Below, in pieces: positions 14,996-23,644 of a stretch of 64,000 nucleotides of DNA. This DNA is from Paenibacillus sp. JNUCC-31 (GTDB lineage: Bacteria > Bacillota > Bacilli > Paenibacillales > Paenibacillaceae): assembly GCF_014844075.1 (NCBI RefSeq), contig NZ_CP062165.1, forward strand, positions 992,001 to 1,056,000. Reading direction: 5' to 3'. The position numbers and the translations under genes are program-made. The notes beneath the pieces were generated by a model. The model saw only the letters and a list, made by a program, of their open reading frames with translations, had not been told where the DNA came from and did no database searches. How positions within the stretch are numbered: the stretch's first letter is position 1; every line of letters starts with the position of its first letter.

Positions 14996-15898
14996 ATGTT
15001 CAAACGCATGGATGAAATCCTGATCGAGATTCCTAATGTCGAGAAGCCTGACCCGAATGCAGCTGCTGCCATTCAGGAATTGCTGGGTGGCAAATTTGGA
15101 GAAATGTCAACATTGAACAACTACCTCTACCAATCGTTTAATTTTCGTTCGAAAGAGAAGCTGAAGCCCTTCTATGATCTAGTGATGAGTATCACGGCCG
15201 AGGAATTGGGTCATGTGGAGCTGGTGTCTCACGGTATCAACCACTGTCTGCGGGGTTCTACAGAATACAAAGAACCGGACGATACACCGCTGGGTTCGGT
15301 CAAAGACGCGCGTCTCTCCTATCATTATCTGGCAGGAGCACAAGGCGCGATGCCATTCGACTCCATGGGCAACCCGTGGACGGGGGCGAATGTATTCAAC
15401 AGCGGCAATCTGGTTGAGGATCTGCTGCATAACTTCTTCCTCGAATGTGGTGCCCGTACCCATAAAATGAAGGTATATGAGATGACGGATCACCCGGCAG
15501 CGCGGGAAGTCGTCGGCTTCCTCCTCGTCCGCGGCGGCGTGCATGTCGTGGCGTATGCCAAAGCGCTTGAAATCGCCACAGGTGTCAACGTGACCAAATT
15601 GGTTCCGATTCCGTCCCTGGACAATAAATCCTTCAACGAGGCCCTCAAATATGAAGAAAAAGGCGTACACACCAAGCTGTATACCTATAGCGATAAGGAC
15701 TTTAACGCCATCAGTCAGATCTGGAAAGGCACTCACCCCGAAGATGGACAACCTCTGGAAGTCATTCAAGGTGTGCCTAAAGGATTCCCGATTCCCGAGG
15801 CTCCGGCAGTGGAGGAAGAGTTCGCACCGGGCATCTCCAAGGAAGATTTCAATGAAATTGCACGCCGTCTGAAGATGGCCGGGAATATTACGGATTAA
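14996..15898 (+). CDS. Manganese catalase (dimanganese, ferritin-like)
   Basis: 300 residues, the usual family length. Four-helix-bundle metal ligands are visible: the Glu and following segment in GGKFGEMSTLNNYLYQSFNF, E-E-L-G-H-V-E in ITAEELGHVELVSHG, the central NFFLECGARTHKMKVYEM, and LLVRGGVHVVAY. It breaks down H2O2 with a Mn-Mn centre in the cytosol or, in spore formers, in the spore coat (CotJC/YdbD-like proteins). The PWTGANVFNSGNLVEDL stretch is typical of the family. GAGGAGGTACC gives a strong ribosome site. It is a single gene closed by a bidirectional terminator. Confidence 0.93.
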   Translation: MFKRMDEILIEIPNVEKPDPNAAAAIQELLGGKFGEMSTLNNYLYQSFNFRSKEKLKPFYDLVMSITAEELGHVELVSHGINHCLRGSTEYKEPDDTPLGSVKDARLSYHYLAGAQGAMPFDSMGNPWTGANVFNSGNLVEDLLHNFFLECGARTHKMKVYEMTDHPAAREVVGFLLVRGGVHVVAYAKALEIATGVNVTKLVPIPSLDNKSFNEALKYEEKGVHTKLYTYSDKDFNAISQIWKGTHPEDGQPLEVIQGVPKGFPIPEAPAVEEEFAPGISKEDFNEIARRLKMAGNITD

Positions 15899-15953
15899 GG
15901 TAGCGTTATGTAGTGGATGAATAGTTGTTGTTGATTGTGAATGAAAATAAATT

Positions 15954-15998
15954 AAGCCCTCAAATCTTTGCTGCTTTGGTAGCAGGATTGAGGGCTTT
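15954..15998. terminator. Bidirectional terminator between catalase and VanZ genes
   Basis: AAGCCCTCAA(A) and TTGAGGGCTT arms with an internal GCTGC/GTAGC pair; A/T runs on both sides serve both converging genes. Confidence 0.7.
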
Positions 15999-16010
15999 AT
16001 GTTGATCTAT

Positions 16011-17003
16011 TTAAAAAATGGATTTCATGCTGTTGATGAACTTTTGCCCTGTGTTTGCCTCCGTCAGCGTAATGTCCCACATCACTACATTGGTTATCGG
16101 ATTTGAGCCATCGTTCATTACTTTTATAGTCAGTTCATTAACCCCTCTTAAAGGAGTTTGGAAAGAATCAGGCTGGTTCTCCACAGGGTCAGCTGATAAA
16201 CCCAGGGAATAAATCTCTGTTCCATCAGCGATAAAGCTTATGGTAATCGTCTCATTGCTCGCCGTATGGGAAACATCGTCCGGAATAGCGAAATAACCTC
16301 CCATATTTTTATATTTGCCGTTCAAGAGATATGAAAACTCATTTGTTTTTTGGCTTCTTCCGCGGTACAGATTGATTTGAGGTTCGACATTTGTCTGGCC
16401 TACTGTAAAACCGGAGAGTTCTTCATCCCATACTACAGCCCCGTCACTCGAAGCAAGTTCATTCAGTGCAACGCTTTTTCCGTCAACGTTATCTAAATAA
16501 TGATTGAGTCCGCCAACAACGGTGATCGTACCCATTGAAAAAATAATCGCTGTCAGAAAGATTCGAATAAGTCCTTTTAATGTATTCCGTCGATGCCTTA
16601 CGATCCGCTGTGCCCCATATCCCACGGCAGCCCCTAAAGTATTAATGAGGATATCGTCTATATCAAACGCTCCTAAACGGGAAATCATTTGCAAAGCCTC
16701 TAACATCGTAATACAAAGAATAAATATGCTAATAAAACGAATAAATCCACAGCGAAAGAGGAGCGGAATGACCATCCCGAAAGGGATGAACGCTATAAAG
16801 TTCCCCATTTCAAAAAACCAAATCGTAAAATCTCTCCCCATTGGAAAATGTAAAGGAATTCCTTGAGGGGTTAAGCTGTATCGCAAGCCCTGATCAAGAC
16901 TGGACGAGCTTCTATCGAAGCCCAGAAATAAGAAATAAAATGTTAAGCAAGTATATAACGACAACAATATAATGATACGTTTTCTTGACTTTCCTTGATA
17001 CAA
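16011..17003 (-). CDS. VanZ-family membrane protein with C-terminal carbohydrate-binding-like domain
   Basis: About 330 residues. The N-terminal 160 residues hold five hydrophobic spans and the VanZ signature region: NFIAFIPFGMVIPLLF, MLEALQMISRLGAFDIDDIL with the conserved E and F-D-I-D-D, and NTLGAAVGYG. VanZ proteins confer low teicoplanin resistance or have wall-related roles. The extracellular C-terminal half (SGFTVGQTNVEPQINLYRGR, GGYFAIPDDVSHTA, SLGLSADPVENQPDSF, NELTIKVMNDG) resembles an NPCBM-type beta-sandwich. The start is uncertain: TTG at 17003 has an AAGGTG site five nt upstream, while TTG at 17024 has none. Confidence 0.85.
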   Translation of the reverse strand: MYQGKSRKRIIILLSLYTCLTFYFLFLGFDRSSSSLDQGLRYSLTPQGIPLHFPMGRDFTIWFFEMGNFIAFIPFGMVIPLLFRCGFIRFISIFILCITMLEALQMISRLGAFDIDDILINTLGAAVGYGAQRIVRHRRNTLKGLIRIFLTAIIFSMGTITVVGGLNHYLDNVDGKSVALNELASSDGAVVWDEELSGFTVGQTNVEPQINLYRGRSQKTNEFSYLLNGKYKNMGGYFAIPDDVSHTASNETITISFIADGTEIYSLGLSADPVENQPDSFQTPLRGVNELTIKVMNDGSNPITNVVMWDITLTEANTGQKFINSMKSIF

Positions 17004-17208
17004 AATCACACCTTCTTTTTTCAATAAACTGCTACATGATCAAACCATTAGTCCAAAGAAGTCGCCAAAACCGACTCCTCATCACTTCAATTAGTATGTT
17101 TGTTGGCTCCCAGTCGAAACCCCTGAACAAATGCAGCTTCGCTGTGCATGCCATCACATACAGGTAGGATATTTATGCAGTCAGCTCATTCATAGTGATT
17201 GCGGGATA

Positions 17209-17255
17209 GGAAGCAGCGCTGTTCTTTCCGGGACGAACGCTGCTTCCTTTTTTAT
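17209..17255 (+). terminator. Strong rightward terminator with no rightward gene
   Basis: GGAAGCAGCG (17209-17218) pairs with CGCTGCTTCC (17238-17247), followed on the plus strand by TTTTTTATTTTT. The neighbouring genes run leftward, and on the minus strand the hairpin has no T run after it. Confidence 0.7.
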
Positions 17256-17431
17256 TTTTGGAGCTCGTCGTAAATCTTCTCAATCCCTTTGCGAACGATG
17301 TCTGATCGGTTCGTATTCAGCTTCTCAGCCGAAGCATCGAGCTTGTTCATAATTTCATCATCGACACGTATCTCAATCGTTTTCCTTTTGGGTTTGTCAG
17401 ATTTAGGACGTCCCATCTTCTTTGAGGACAT
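17252..17431 (-). CDS. Ribbon-helix-helix DNA-binding protein (59 aa)
   Basis: ATG at 17431, stop at 17252, GAGGTG site nine nt upstream. The sequence is a basic arm (MSSKKMGRPKSDKPKRK), a beta strand TIEIRVDDEI, helix MNKLDASAEKLNTN and helix RSDIVRKGIEKIYDEL: a complete CopG/Arc-type ribbon-helix-helix with the typical N-R-S-D-I/R-S-D turn. Such proteins are dimeric repressors, often antitoxins or self-regulators. No toxin gene lies beside it. A 35-bp imperfect palindrome 15 bp upstream of the start is the likely operator. Confidence 0.85.
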   Translation of the reverse strand: MSSKKMGRPKSDKPKRKTIEIRVDDEIMNKLDASAEKLNTNRSDIVRKGIEKIYDELQK

Positions 17432-17445
17432 CGCTTCACCTCTTT

Positions 17446-17480
17446 TTTGTCTGACAATAACATATTATCGTCAGGACAAA
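17446..17480 (-). promoter_or_regulatory. Long palindrome upstream of the ribbon-helix-helix gene (probable operator)
   Basis: TTTGTC-TGAC-AATAACAT on one arm against TTTGTCCTGACGATAATAT as reverse complement of the other: one inserted base and two mismatches. Its place just before the ribosome site fits autorepression. Confidence 0.6.
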
Positions 17481-17639
17481 AAATAAATTTATTTGTGTAA
17501 AACATACGTTCGTCTTTTCGTGGATCGTAGATTAAACATAAGCAGATCATCAATTCTACTCCGCAAAAAAACAGCACTCAAGTTATATGAGACTGAAGGC
17601 TTGAGCGAACTCCACCGTATGGATTTGATTTTTCGCCAG

Positions 17640-17678
17640 AAAAAACAACCCTGAAAGGCCAGGCCGTTCAAGGTTGTT
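17640..17678 (-). terminator. Terminator of the DUF5071 gene
   Basis: AACAACC/GGTTGTT outer arms with TGAA/TTCA and GGCC/GGCC inner pairs; followed by six T on the minus strand. Confidence 0.7.
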
Positions 17679-17744
17679 AAGGACTGCTCCTCAGTTGAAC
17701 TTTCCTGAGTCACAAAATAAAAAATACGCTTCTTAAATTGCTTG

Positions 17745-18131
17745 TTATTGTATTTTATTCAGTAGCGGCACTATAACCTCATCCAATTCCTCAAGTGTCT
17801 CACTTTTTGTAGGATTTTCTAATATCCTTTCTAAATCATCCTTCAATATTATTAGATATTGCGAAGGTAACCTACTGATTAAACCACTGAGCATAAAATA
17901 TTCCCACTGTGGATCTTTTGTTTTAAATACATTTTGGATATGGGGAATCAGTTCTTCTCCGAATCTCAAAAGTAAATCTTCTACGGATCTGGAAATGGGC
18001 CAATTTCCATCTTGTAACCACTCAAACAGCTGCGGTAAAATTTCTTTTAATTCCTCATTACTTAATACACTTAGCTTACGCACCGCTTCAAAATCATGTT
18101 TGTCTTGTGGTAACATCTCTCTTATGTTCAT
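17745..18131 (-). CDS. DUF5071-domain protein
   Basis: 128 residues from ATG 18131, six nt after an AGGGGG site; the longer frame lacks one. MNIREMLPQDKHDFEAVRKL, then LPQLFEWLQDGNWPISRSVE, then a helical LLRFGEELIPHIQNVF are the defining segments of DUF5071, HEAT-like helical proteins found singly and among immunity-type genes. The role is unknown. It sits 40 nt downstream of a lipoprotein gene in the same direction and is closed by a terminator, so the two may be one transcript. Confidence 0.85.
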   Translation of the reverse strand: MNIREMLPQDKHDFEAVRKLSVLSNEELKEILPQLFEWLQDGNWPISRSVEDLLLRFGEELIPHIQNVFKTKDPQWEYFMLSGLISRLPSQYLIILKDDLERILENPTKSETLEELDEVIVPLLNKIQ

Positions 18132-18171
18132 ACAACGCCCCCTCCCCACCATCATAAAGCTATGAATCCCG

Positions 18172-18753
18172 TCATTCTCCGTCCTGGGTCTCGACTTGTT
18201 CCTCGTCCTTCACGATCACATGAACGACTTGCCCTTCATTCGCTGTCATCGCATCTCGCATAAGAATGGTCCATGTCCCTGAATCTGCATCAAATCGGGT
18301 ATCTTCAATGACAGGAATATGGATGTTCTCTGCATCAGGTGAGCGCAGTCCGCTTCGAATCGCATCCACCTCCGTCATATGCGCACCATCCGGTGTCACG
18401 GGGCACGATACGGCGATCGTTTCTGCTCTGGCTTGCCCGGGATACGGCTCGTTTTCCGGACTGCCATCGGTCCAGATTTCTACGTAAGCGCCGAGATGCG
18501 GATCAGGCGCATTGGAGAACCATTTTGCCGGATAATACCGACTCGCTCCCGCACTTCCACTGAAGTCCTCATAGGCAGGTTCAACGACCAGAATGGAATC
18601 GTCCTTGCGATCCACGACATAGCCGGTAAACCCGTTTTCCCTTGAGCTTTCTGCTCCCGTTCGATCATTCACACATTCGCCCTGCCGCGAACAGCCTGTA
18701 AGACATACGATGAGAATCAACAAGGATATATAAACGATCCAACGATGAAACAT
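18172..18753 (-). CDS. DUF3221-type lipoprotein
   Basis: 193 residues from ATG 18753, after GGAGGGGG. MFHRWIVYISLLILIVCLTG followed by CSRQGEC is a lipoprotein signal with lipobox LTGC. The mature part includes GFTGYVVDRKDDSILVVEP and YVEIWTDGSPENEPYPGQAR, the GYVV...ILVV...V-x-T-x-G-x-I pattern of the DUF3221 beta-barrel. The C-terminal 65 residues (EVDAIRSGLRSPDAENIHIP onward) are an extra domain of unknown type. It is surface-exposed on the membrane; function unknown. Confidence 0.75.
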   Translation of the reverse strand: MFHRWIVYISLLILIVCLTGCSRQGECVNDRTGAESSRENGFTGYVVDRKDDSILVVEPAYEDFSGSAGASRYYPAKWFSNAPDPHLGAYVEIWTDGSPENEPYPGQARAETIAVSCPVTPDGAHMTEVDAIRSGLRSPDAENIHIPVIEDTRFDADSGTWTILMRDAMTANEGQVVHVIVKDEEQVETQDGE

Positions 18754-18860
18754 ATGTAATTCCCCCTCCATGAATCTGTTTCTCACCTAAACGCTCCCTA
18801 TATAGGTAATGTTGCACAGAGGAGAAGAGCACTGCTAACGTGAACATCACGTACATCCAA

Positions 18861-19175
18861 TCACTTCTTCCGGTACTGCTTGAACGCATACCTCCCCCAT
18901 AAGAACAACCCTACACATAACAAGAGGGCGCAATATGCCCAAACAAACAGCAATGCCAGTCCGAAGCCGATGTTGGCTCCGATATAGCCTCCCTTCAACT
19001 CCGTATATAGTGCATAGCCCAAAGGTGCTGTTCCTAGCACAAAAATCCCGATAAACCATCCGCCCCAACGTCTGAAATTGGATTTTGCACCACCGTATCC
19101 CGTCTTTTTGACCCCTTCCCATAAGAACACCAGTACAAGGATCAAGATCAACCAGGTCATAAACAATTGCAACAT
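18861..19175 (-). CDS. Membrane protein of unknown function (104 aa)
   Basis: ATG at 19175 follows AAAGGAGG by eight nt. Hydrophobic spans: about residues 2-19 (LQLFMTWLILILVLVFLW), 37-52 (WFIGIFVLGTAPLGYA), and a long region 63-90 (IGANIGFGLALLFVWAYCAL and following) that is probably two spans. The end is basic (RYAFKQYRKK), suggesting a cytosolic C-terminus. No family recognised. It stands alone between a lipoprotein gene and the ABC exporter operon. Confidence 0.6.
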   Translation of the reverse strand: MLQLFMTWLILILVLVFLWEGVKKTGYGGAKSNFRRWGGWFIGIFVLGTAPLGYALYTELKGGYIGANIGFGLALLFVWAYCALLLCVGLFLWGRYAFKQYRKK

Positions 19176-19477
19176 CGTGTTTGCCTCCTTTAGAAGAACC
19201 ATTCTTACCTCTATGCACAAAAGAATCCGTATATATGCTTATTTTACATGATGAGCACTTTCAATAAACGAATTTGTTTTCATTCATAACGATAAAGATA
19301 TGTTTAGAATGTTGATGTGCAAGGCAGAGCATCAGGATGAACGCATTACGCAGCAAAGTACCCTTTCCTTTCACTAATGATTACCCTAACCGAAAGGGTC
19401 GTAACAACATTTGGAGACCAGACTGCTCCTTACCCATACAACTGCTGGGGCAGAGACAGTCGTTTCAGTAGCTGCAC
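19176..19477. other. Intergenic stretch with one inverted repeat
   Basis: No gene seen. ACCCTTTC (19360-19367) and GAAAGGGT (19392-19399) form an inverted repeat with a 24-nt loop; its role is unclear. Confidence 0.4.
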
Positions 19478-19520
19478 AAAAAAATGCCTTCGTCTTGCTC
19501 CTGTTGAGCCGACGAAGGCA
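19478..19520 (-). terminator. Terminator of the siderophore/ABC exporter operon
   Basis: TGCCTTCGTC/GACGAAGGCA arms, followed on the minus strand by seven T. Confidence 0.8.
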
Positions 19521-19551
19521 TATCTGCAAATGCGTTGTTATCCTGTTACAT

Positions 19552-21267
19552 TCACGCACCAAACTGCGCATAGTGCAGACGGCTATATACGCCACCTGCT
19601 GCAAGCAATTCCTCATGACGCCCTTGCTCCGTAATGCCCTGCTCGGCCACAACGATAATGCGGTCTGCATTTTTGATGGTAGCCAATCTGTGGGCAATGA
19701 CCAAGGTAGTCCGTCCTTCAGACAATTCGGCAAGTGATTGCTGGATCGCAGCTTCCGTCTCAGTATCGAGCGCAGATGTGGCTTCGTCCAGGATCAGAAT
19801 CGGTGGATTCTTCAGGAACATGCGTGCAATCGACAAGCGTTGCTTCTGTCCACCAGACAGCTTCACGCCGCGTTCCCCAATTAGCGTATCCAATCCTTCC
19901 GGCATGGAATTAATGAGTGTTTCCATCTGTGCACGGCGAGCGGCCATCCAAATCTCTTCTTCCAAAGCATCCAGCTTGCCATAGGCAATATTTTCCCGGA
20001 TGGACCCATCGAACAGGAACACGTCCTGCTGAACGATTCCAATCTGGCTGCGCAATGAATCCAGCGTCATGTCCTGGATCTCCTGACCATCGATTGTGAT
20101 GCGACCTTCCAGCACATCATAGAAACGAGGCAGCAGACTGCACAGCGTTGTTTTCCCTGCACCCGATGGTCCAACCAGAGCCACCGTTTCGCCAGCCTGA
20201 ATATCCAGATCGATGCCTTTGAGAACAGGCTCCTGATCCGAGTAGCCGAAGGTCACCTGCTCATAGCGTATATCTCCACGCAAGTGGGATACCTTAACAG
20301 CACCCGGACGATCTTCCACATCCGGTTCCATGTCGAGCAACTCCGTATACCGTTTGAAGCCCGCGATTCCTTTGGGATACGTCTCGATCACAGAGTTAAT
20401 CTTCTGAATGGGTGTAAGGAACACATTGGACAGCATAATAAAGGCAATAAATTGTCCATAGCTCATACTGCCTTGAATGACAAACCATGTGCCGCACACC
20501 AACACAAAGAGGGAAACCAGCTTCATCAGCATGTAACTGACGGAAGAGTTCCAGGCCATGATTTTGTATGCGATCAGCTTCGTTTGGCGGAAACGGCTGT
20601 TATTCACAGCAAACTGTGCTTTCTCATGCTCTTCATTGGCAAAAGCCTGAACAACGCGAATACCACTTACGTTGTTTTCGACACGTGCATTGAAGTCCGC
20701 AATATCCCCGAACATTCGGCTAAATGCCTTGGACATCTTGCTGCCAAAATACAGCGACAGATAGATAATGAGCGGCACGATGATAAACGTTAACACCGCC
20801 AGATTTCCGTTAATGCTCATCATGATGCTGAATGCACCCACCAGGGTCATCACTGCGATAAATACATCCTCTGGACCATGGTGGGCAATCTCCCCTATAT
20901 CCATCAAGTCATTCGTCATGCGAGACACCAGATGTCCGGTCTTGGTATTGTCAAAGAAACGGAACGATAGCTTCTGTACATGATTGAAAAGAGCCTTACG
21001 CATATCGGTTTCGATATTAATCCCCAGCTTGTGTCCCCAGTAGGTAACGACAAAATTGAGGAACGAGTTTAACAAATAGATAGCGAGCAGTGCAAGACAT
21101 GCCCATAATATCCAATCCCAGCGTCCTCCGGGCAACAGGTCATCCACGACTCGATTAACGGCTAGCGGGAAGGCCAGTTCCAGCAGAGCTACGAAGATCG
21201 CGCAGCTAAAATCTAAGATAAAGAGCTTTTTATATGGTCTGTAATAGGTAAAAAAACGACGAAGCAT
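19552..21267 (-). CDS. ABC transporter, fused permease-ATPase (exporter type)
   Basis: 571 residues, a full half-transporter. Six membrane spans lie in residues 15-300, with the Q-x-L-S-F-R-F-F coupling segment near 98. In the ATPase: Walker A GPSGAGKTT near 365-373, Q-loop IVQQDVFLFDGSIRENIAYG, signature LSGGQKQRLSIARM, Walker B ILILDEATSALD, and H-loop VIAHRL. These exporters work as dimers and expel drugs, lipids or peptides. The gene is 43 nt after two FecCD permeases in the same direction, so it is probably Fur-controlled with them; export of a siderophore or its precursor is possible but not shown. Confidence 0.9.
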   Translation of the reverse strand: MLRRFFTYYRPYKKLFILDFSCAIFVALLELAFPLAVNRVVDDLLPGGRWDWILWACLALLAIYLLNSFLNFVVTYWGHKLGINIETDMRKALFNHVQKLSFRFFDNTKTGHLVSRMTNDLMDIGEIAHHGPEDVFIAVMTLVGAFSIMMSINGNLAVLTFIIVPLIIYLSLYFGSKMSKAFSRMFGDIADFNARVENNVSGIRVVQAFANEEHEKAQFAVNNSRFRQTKLIAYKIMAWNSSVSYMLMKLVSLFVLVCGTWFVIQGSMSYGQFIAFIMLSNVFLTPIQKINSVIETYPKGIAGFKRYTELLDMEPDVEDRPGAVKVSHLRGDIRYEQVTFGYSDQEPVLKGIDLDIQAGETVALVGPSGAGKTTLCSLLPRFYDVLEGRITIDGQEIQDMTLDSLRSQIGIVQQDVFLFDGSIRENIAYGKLDALEEEIWMAARRAQMETLINSMPEGLDTLIGERGVKLSGGQKQRLSIARMFLKNPPILILDEATSALDTETEAAIQQSLAELSEGRTTLVIAHRLATIKNADRIIVVAEQGITEQGRHEELLAAGGVYSRLHYAQFGA

Positions 21268-21310
21268 GGGCTAAAGCCCTCCTTATAGCAACCACACAGC
21301 ATGATTACTT

Positions 21311-22342
21311 TTATTTCGTCCTGCTCAAGAGGAACAGGAAATATGGCGCACCAATGATCGCAACGAGAATACCTGCCGGGATCTCGGATGGTTGCAAAAT
21401 GACACGTCCAAGCGTATCTGCCACAAGGACAAGCAATGAACCAATAAGTGCGGATGCAGGCAAAAGAAACTGATGTTTTGGTCCAACGAGACGACGTGCC
21501 AAATGTGGACCGATCAGACCCACGAAACTGATCCCTCCGCTGACGGATACGCATGATCCGGCCAGTCCCACGGCAGCAGCCAGCAAGATCAGTCTTTCAC
21601 GCTCCACCGGAGCACCAAGACCACTCGCTGTCTGATCTCCGAGGTTCAGTACATTGAGCACACGAGCTTTATACAGAACAAGCGGCACAAGGACAAGGAG
21701 AAACGGCAGCAGCGCCGTTACGAATTTCCAGTTGGAACCCCAGATGCTTCCAGCCATCCAGGTCGCCACAAATTGGTACTTCTCCGGGCTGAGCCGCAGG
21801 GTGAGCACGATCATGGCCGAGCTGATCCCTGCCGCTACACCAATCCCTGTGAGCAGCATGCGGGTAGGCAGGAGACCCTCTCCCTTTTTATAGGAAAGTA
21901 CATAGATCAGAAAAGCAGCAAAGGTCGCCCCGATCAGGGCCAGAATAGGCAGCAAAAATATCGGAGCCGCTGTCGTTGTCGGAAAAAAAGAAACAAATAA
22001 CATCACAACCAACCCAGCCCCAGCATTGATACCGAGAATACCTGGATCAGCCAGAGGGTTTCGGGATACCCCCTGCAGAATACAACCGGATAGCGCAAGT
22101 CCGGCACCGACCAGAACCGAAATGACAATACGCGGCAAGCGGAATTCAAACAAAATCAAGTCCTGCTTGGGTGTTCCCCCACCAAACAACGTACGTATCA
22201 CTTCAAGTGGCGAGAGCTTGGTAAACCCTGTATTCATACTGACGATAAAAGCCGCAATAATTAACGCGCCAAGTACAATTAATACCATGGTGCTTTTGGT
22301 TTTCTTTTTACGCTCTGTTTGAACCAGCGTTGAGGATTCCAT
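21311..22342 (-). CDS. Iron-siderophore ABC permease, FecCD family (second subunit)
   Basis: 343 residues with about nine to ten membrane spans. FecCD signatures: FRLPRIVISVLVGAGLALSG near 66-85, the RNPLADPGILGINAGAG segment near 93-109 and the coupling helix GLIGPHLARRLVGPKHQ near 275-291. It forms a heterodimer with the upstream paralogue and imports ferric hydroxamate-type siderophores when joined by an ATPase and a binding lipoprotein. Neither the ATPase (FecE/YusV type) nor the binding protein is in this operon. The start has AAAGGAGGAG overlapping the end of the upstream gene. Confidence 0.92.
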   Translation of the reverse strand: MESSTLVQTERKKKTKSTMVLIVLGALIIAAFIVSMNTGFTKLSPLEVIRTLFGGGTPKQDLILFEFRLPRIVISVLVGAGLALSGCILQGVSRNPLADPGILGINAGAGLVVMLFVSFFPTTTAAPIFLLPILALIGATFAAFLIYVLSYKKGEGLLPTRMLLTGIGVAAGISSAMIVLTLRLSPEKYQFVATWMAGSIWGSNWKFVTALLPFLLVLVPLVLYKARVLNVLNLGDQTASGLGAPVERERLILLAAAVGLAGSCVSVSGGISFVGLIGPHLARRLVGPKHQFLLPASALIGSLLVLVADTLGRVILQPSEIPAGILVAIIGAPYFLFLLSRTK

Positions 22343-22343
22343 A

Positions 22344-23399
22344 TTACAGGCTCCTCCTTTCTTTACGCGCCAGATAGAGGAAGAAAGGTACCCCGATCAG
22401 GGCAACCAGGGCGCCAATCGGCGTCTCGTATGGCGGGTTAATCATACGTGCGGCCAGATCTGCGAATACAAGCAGCAGACTGCCCATCACAGCAGAACAA
22501 GGAATAATCCAGCGATAATCGACCCCAACCAATTTACGCGTTAGATGGGGGATGATCAGACCCACGAAACCAACCGCTCCAACAACGGATACGGCTGCAC
22601 CCGCAAGAATCAGTACCACAATCAGACCAACCAGCTTAATCAGCCCTGTACGTTGACCCAATCCAATAGCAATGTCTTCTCCCAAACTAAGTAGCGTAAT
22701 GGAACGGGAGATAATCAGACCTGCAATAAGTGCACCCAAAATCCAAGGGAACATGACTTCCAGTTGAGACCACTTTGTTCCGGCGACACCACCGGCTGTC
22801 CAGAATGCAATATCTTGTCCAACCTTGAAGTACAGCGCTATTCCTTCACTGAATGCAGAGAGCATCGCAGATACCGCAGCACCTGCCAGTACCAGCCTGA
22901 GCGGCGTAAGTCCCGATTTGGACGCTGCACCGAAACCATAAACCAGAAGAACGCCAAGTCCTGCCCCCAGGAAGGAGTACAGAATGATATACATATACGA
23001 CATGCCCGGGAAAAAGGCAAAACAGACAGCTAGCGCAAATCCTGCGCCGGCATTCAGTCCGAGCAACCCGGAATCTGCCAGCGGGTTACGGGTCATCCCC
23101 TGCATAATTGCACCGGCTACAGCGAAGCAGGCACCAACCATCGCTCCACCAAGAATGCGCGGCAACCGAATCTCCCATATGATCTGGTGTGGAGTGAGGT
23201 CGGGATTGAAATTGAAGATCGCTTGCCATACTACGCTCAGCTTAATATCTGCCGCTCCAAACGAGATGGACAACGCCATCCCCAGAGCAAGCAGCAGAAC
23301 CCCCCCGGTCAGGATTAATGTGGCAGCCCAGGGACGAGTGTGTATATGGGCGGTCGGCGATTCTGTATCGTGACTTGCCGGTGAAGCTTTCGAACTCAT
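22344..23399 (-). CDS. Iron-siderophore ABC permease, FecCD family (first subunit)
   Basis: 351 residues. FecCD motifs: WEIRLPRILGGAMVGACFAV near 75-94, GMTRNPLADSGLLGLNAGAG near 100-119, and the coupling helix GLIIPHLTRKLVGVDYRW near 290. The N-terminal 30 residues are an unusual, charged extension with a T-E-S-P-T-A-H-I-H-T segment. First gene of a three-gene operon. A near-consensus Fur box at 23482-23502 overlaps the promoter, so iron starvation probably induces it. It resembles the YfiZ/YfhA hydroxamate transporter pair in order and size. Confidence 0.92.
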   Translation of the reverse strand: MSSKASPASHDTESPTAHIHTRPWAATLILTGGVLLLALGMALSISFGAADIKLSVVWQAIFNFNPDLTPHQIIWEIRLPRILGGAMVGACFAVAGAIMQGMTRNPLADSGLLGLNAGAGFALAVCFAFFPGMSYMYIILYSFLGAGLGVLLVYGFGAASKSGLTPLRLVLAGAAVSAMLSAFSEGIALYFKVGQDIAFWTAGGVAGTKWSQLEVMFPWILGALIAGLIISRSITLLSLGEDIAIGLGQRTGLIKLVGLIVVLILAGAAVSVVGAVGFVGLIIPHLTRKLVGVDYRWIIPCSAVMGSLLLVFADLAARMINPPYETPIGALVALIGVPFFLYLARKERRSL

Positions 23400-23481
23400 A
23401 TGCGCCCACCCTCATTATGAGTGGAGTAGACATATCCTATGTACATACCAATCACCTCTCTATTAATACCAAACTAATAAC

Positions 23482-23502
23482 GATAATGATATTGATTATC
23501 AT
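23482..23502 (-). promoter_or_regulatory. Fur box in the siderophore permease promoter
   Basis: GATAATGATATTGATTATC matches the 19-bp Fur consensus at 17 positions, and TGATATT-G-ATTATCA fits the 7-1-7 form with one mismatch. It lies 83 bp before the permease start. Confidence 0.85.
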
Positions 23503-23587
23503 TCCCATAGATCATTGTAAGTCAACTAACGGTCTCTGGCAATGGACAAATGGGACAAGTTTATTGCATAAATGAATTTTTGTATGC

Positions 23588-23625
23588 AAAAAGGCTACAT
23601 CGGATCAACAGATCCCATGCAGCCT
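23588..23625 (-). terminator. Terminator of the phosphodiesterase gene
   Basis: AGGCTGCAT-GGGATC / GATCCG-ATGTAGCCT hairpin followed by five T on the minus strand. Confidence 0.8.
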
Positions 23626-23644
23626 CATGATCTCAATACGATAA

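Larger units (their letters stand above)
17432..17744. other. Intergenic stretch
   Basis: Holds the palindrome at 17446-17480 and the terminator at 17640-17678. I see no supported gene in the remainder. Confidence 0.5.

Noticed and set aside
17252..17431. Toxin-antitoxin pair at the ribbon-helix-helix gene
   Set aside because: No toxin-sized gene on the same strand up- or downstream.
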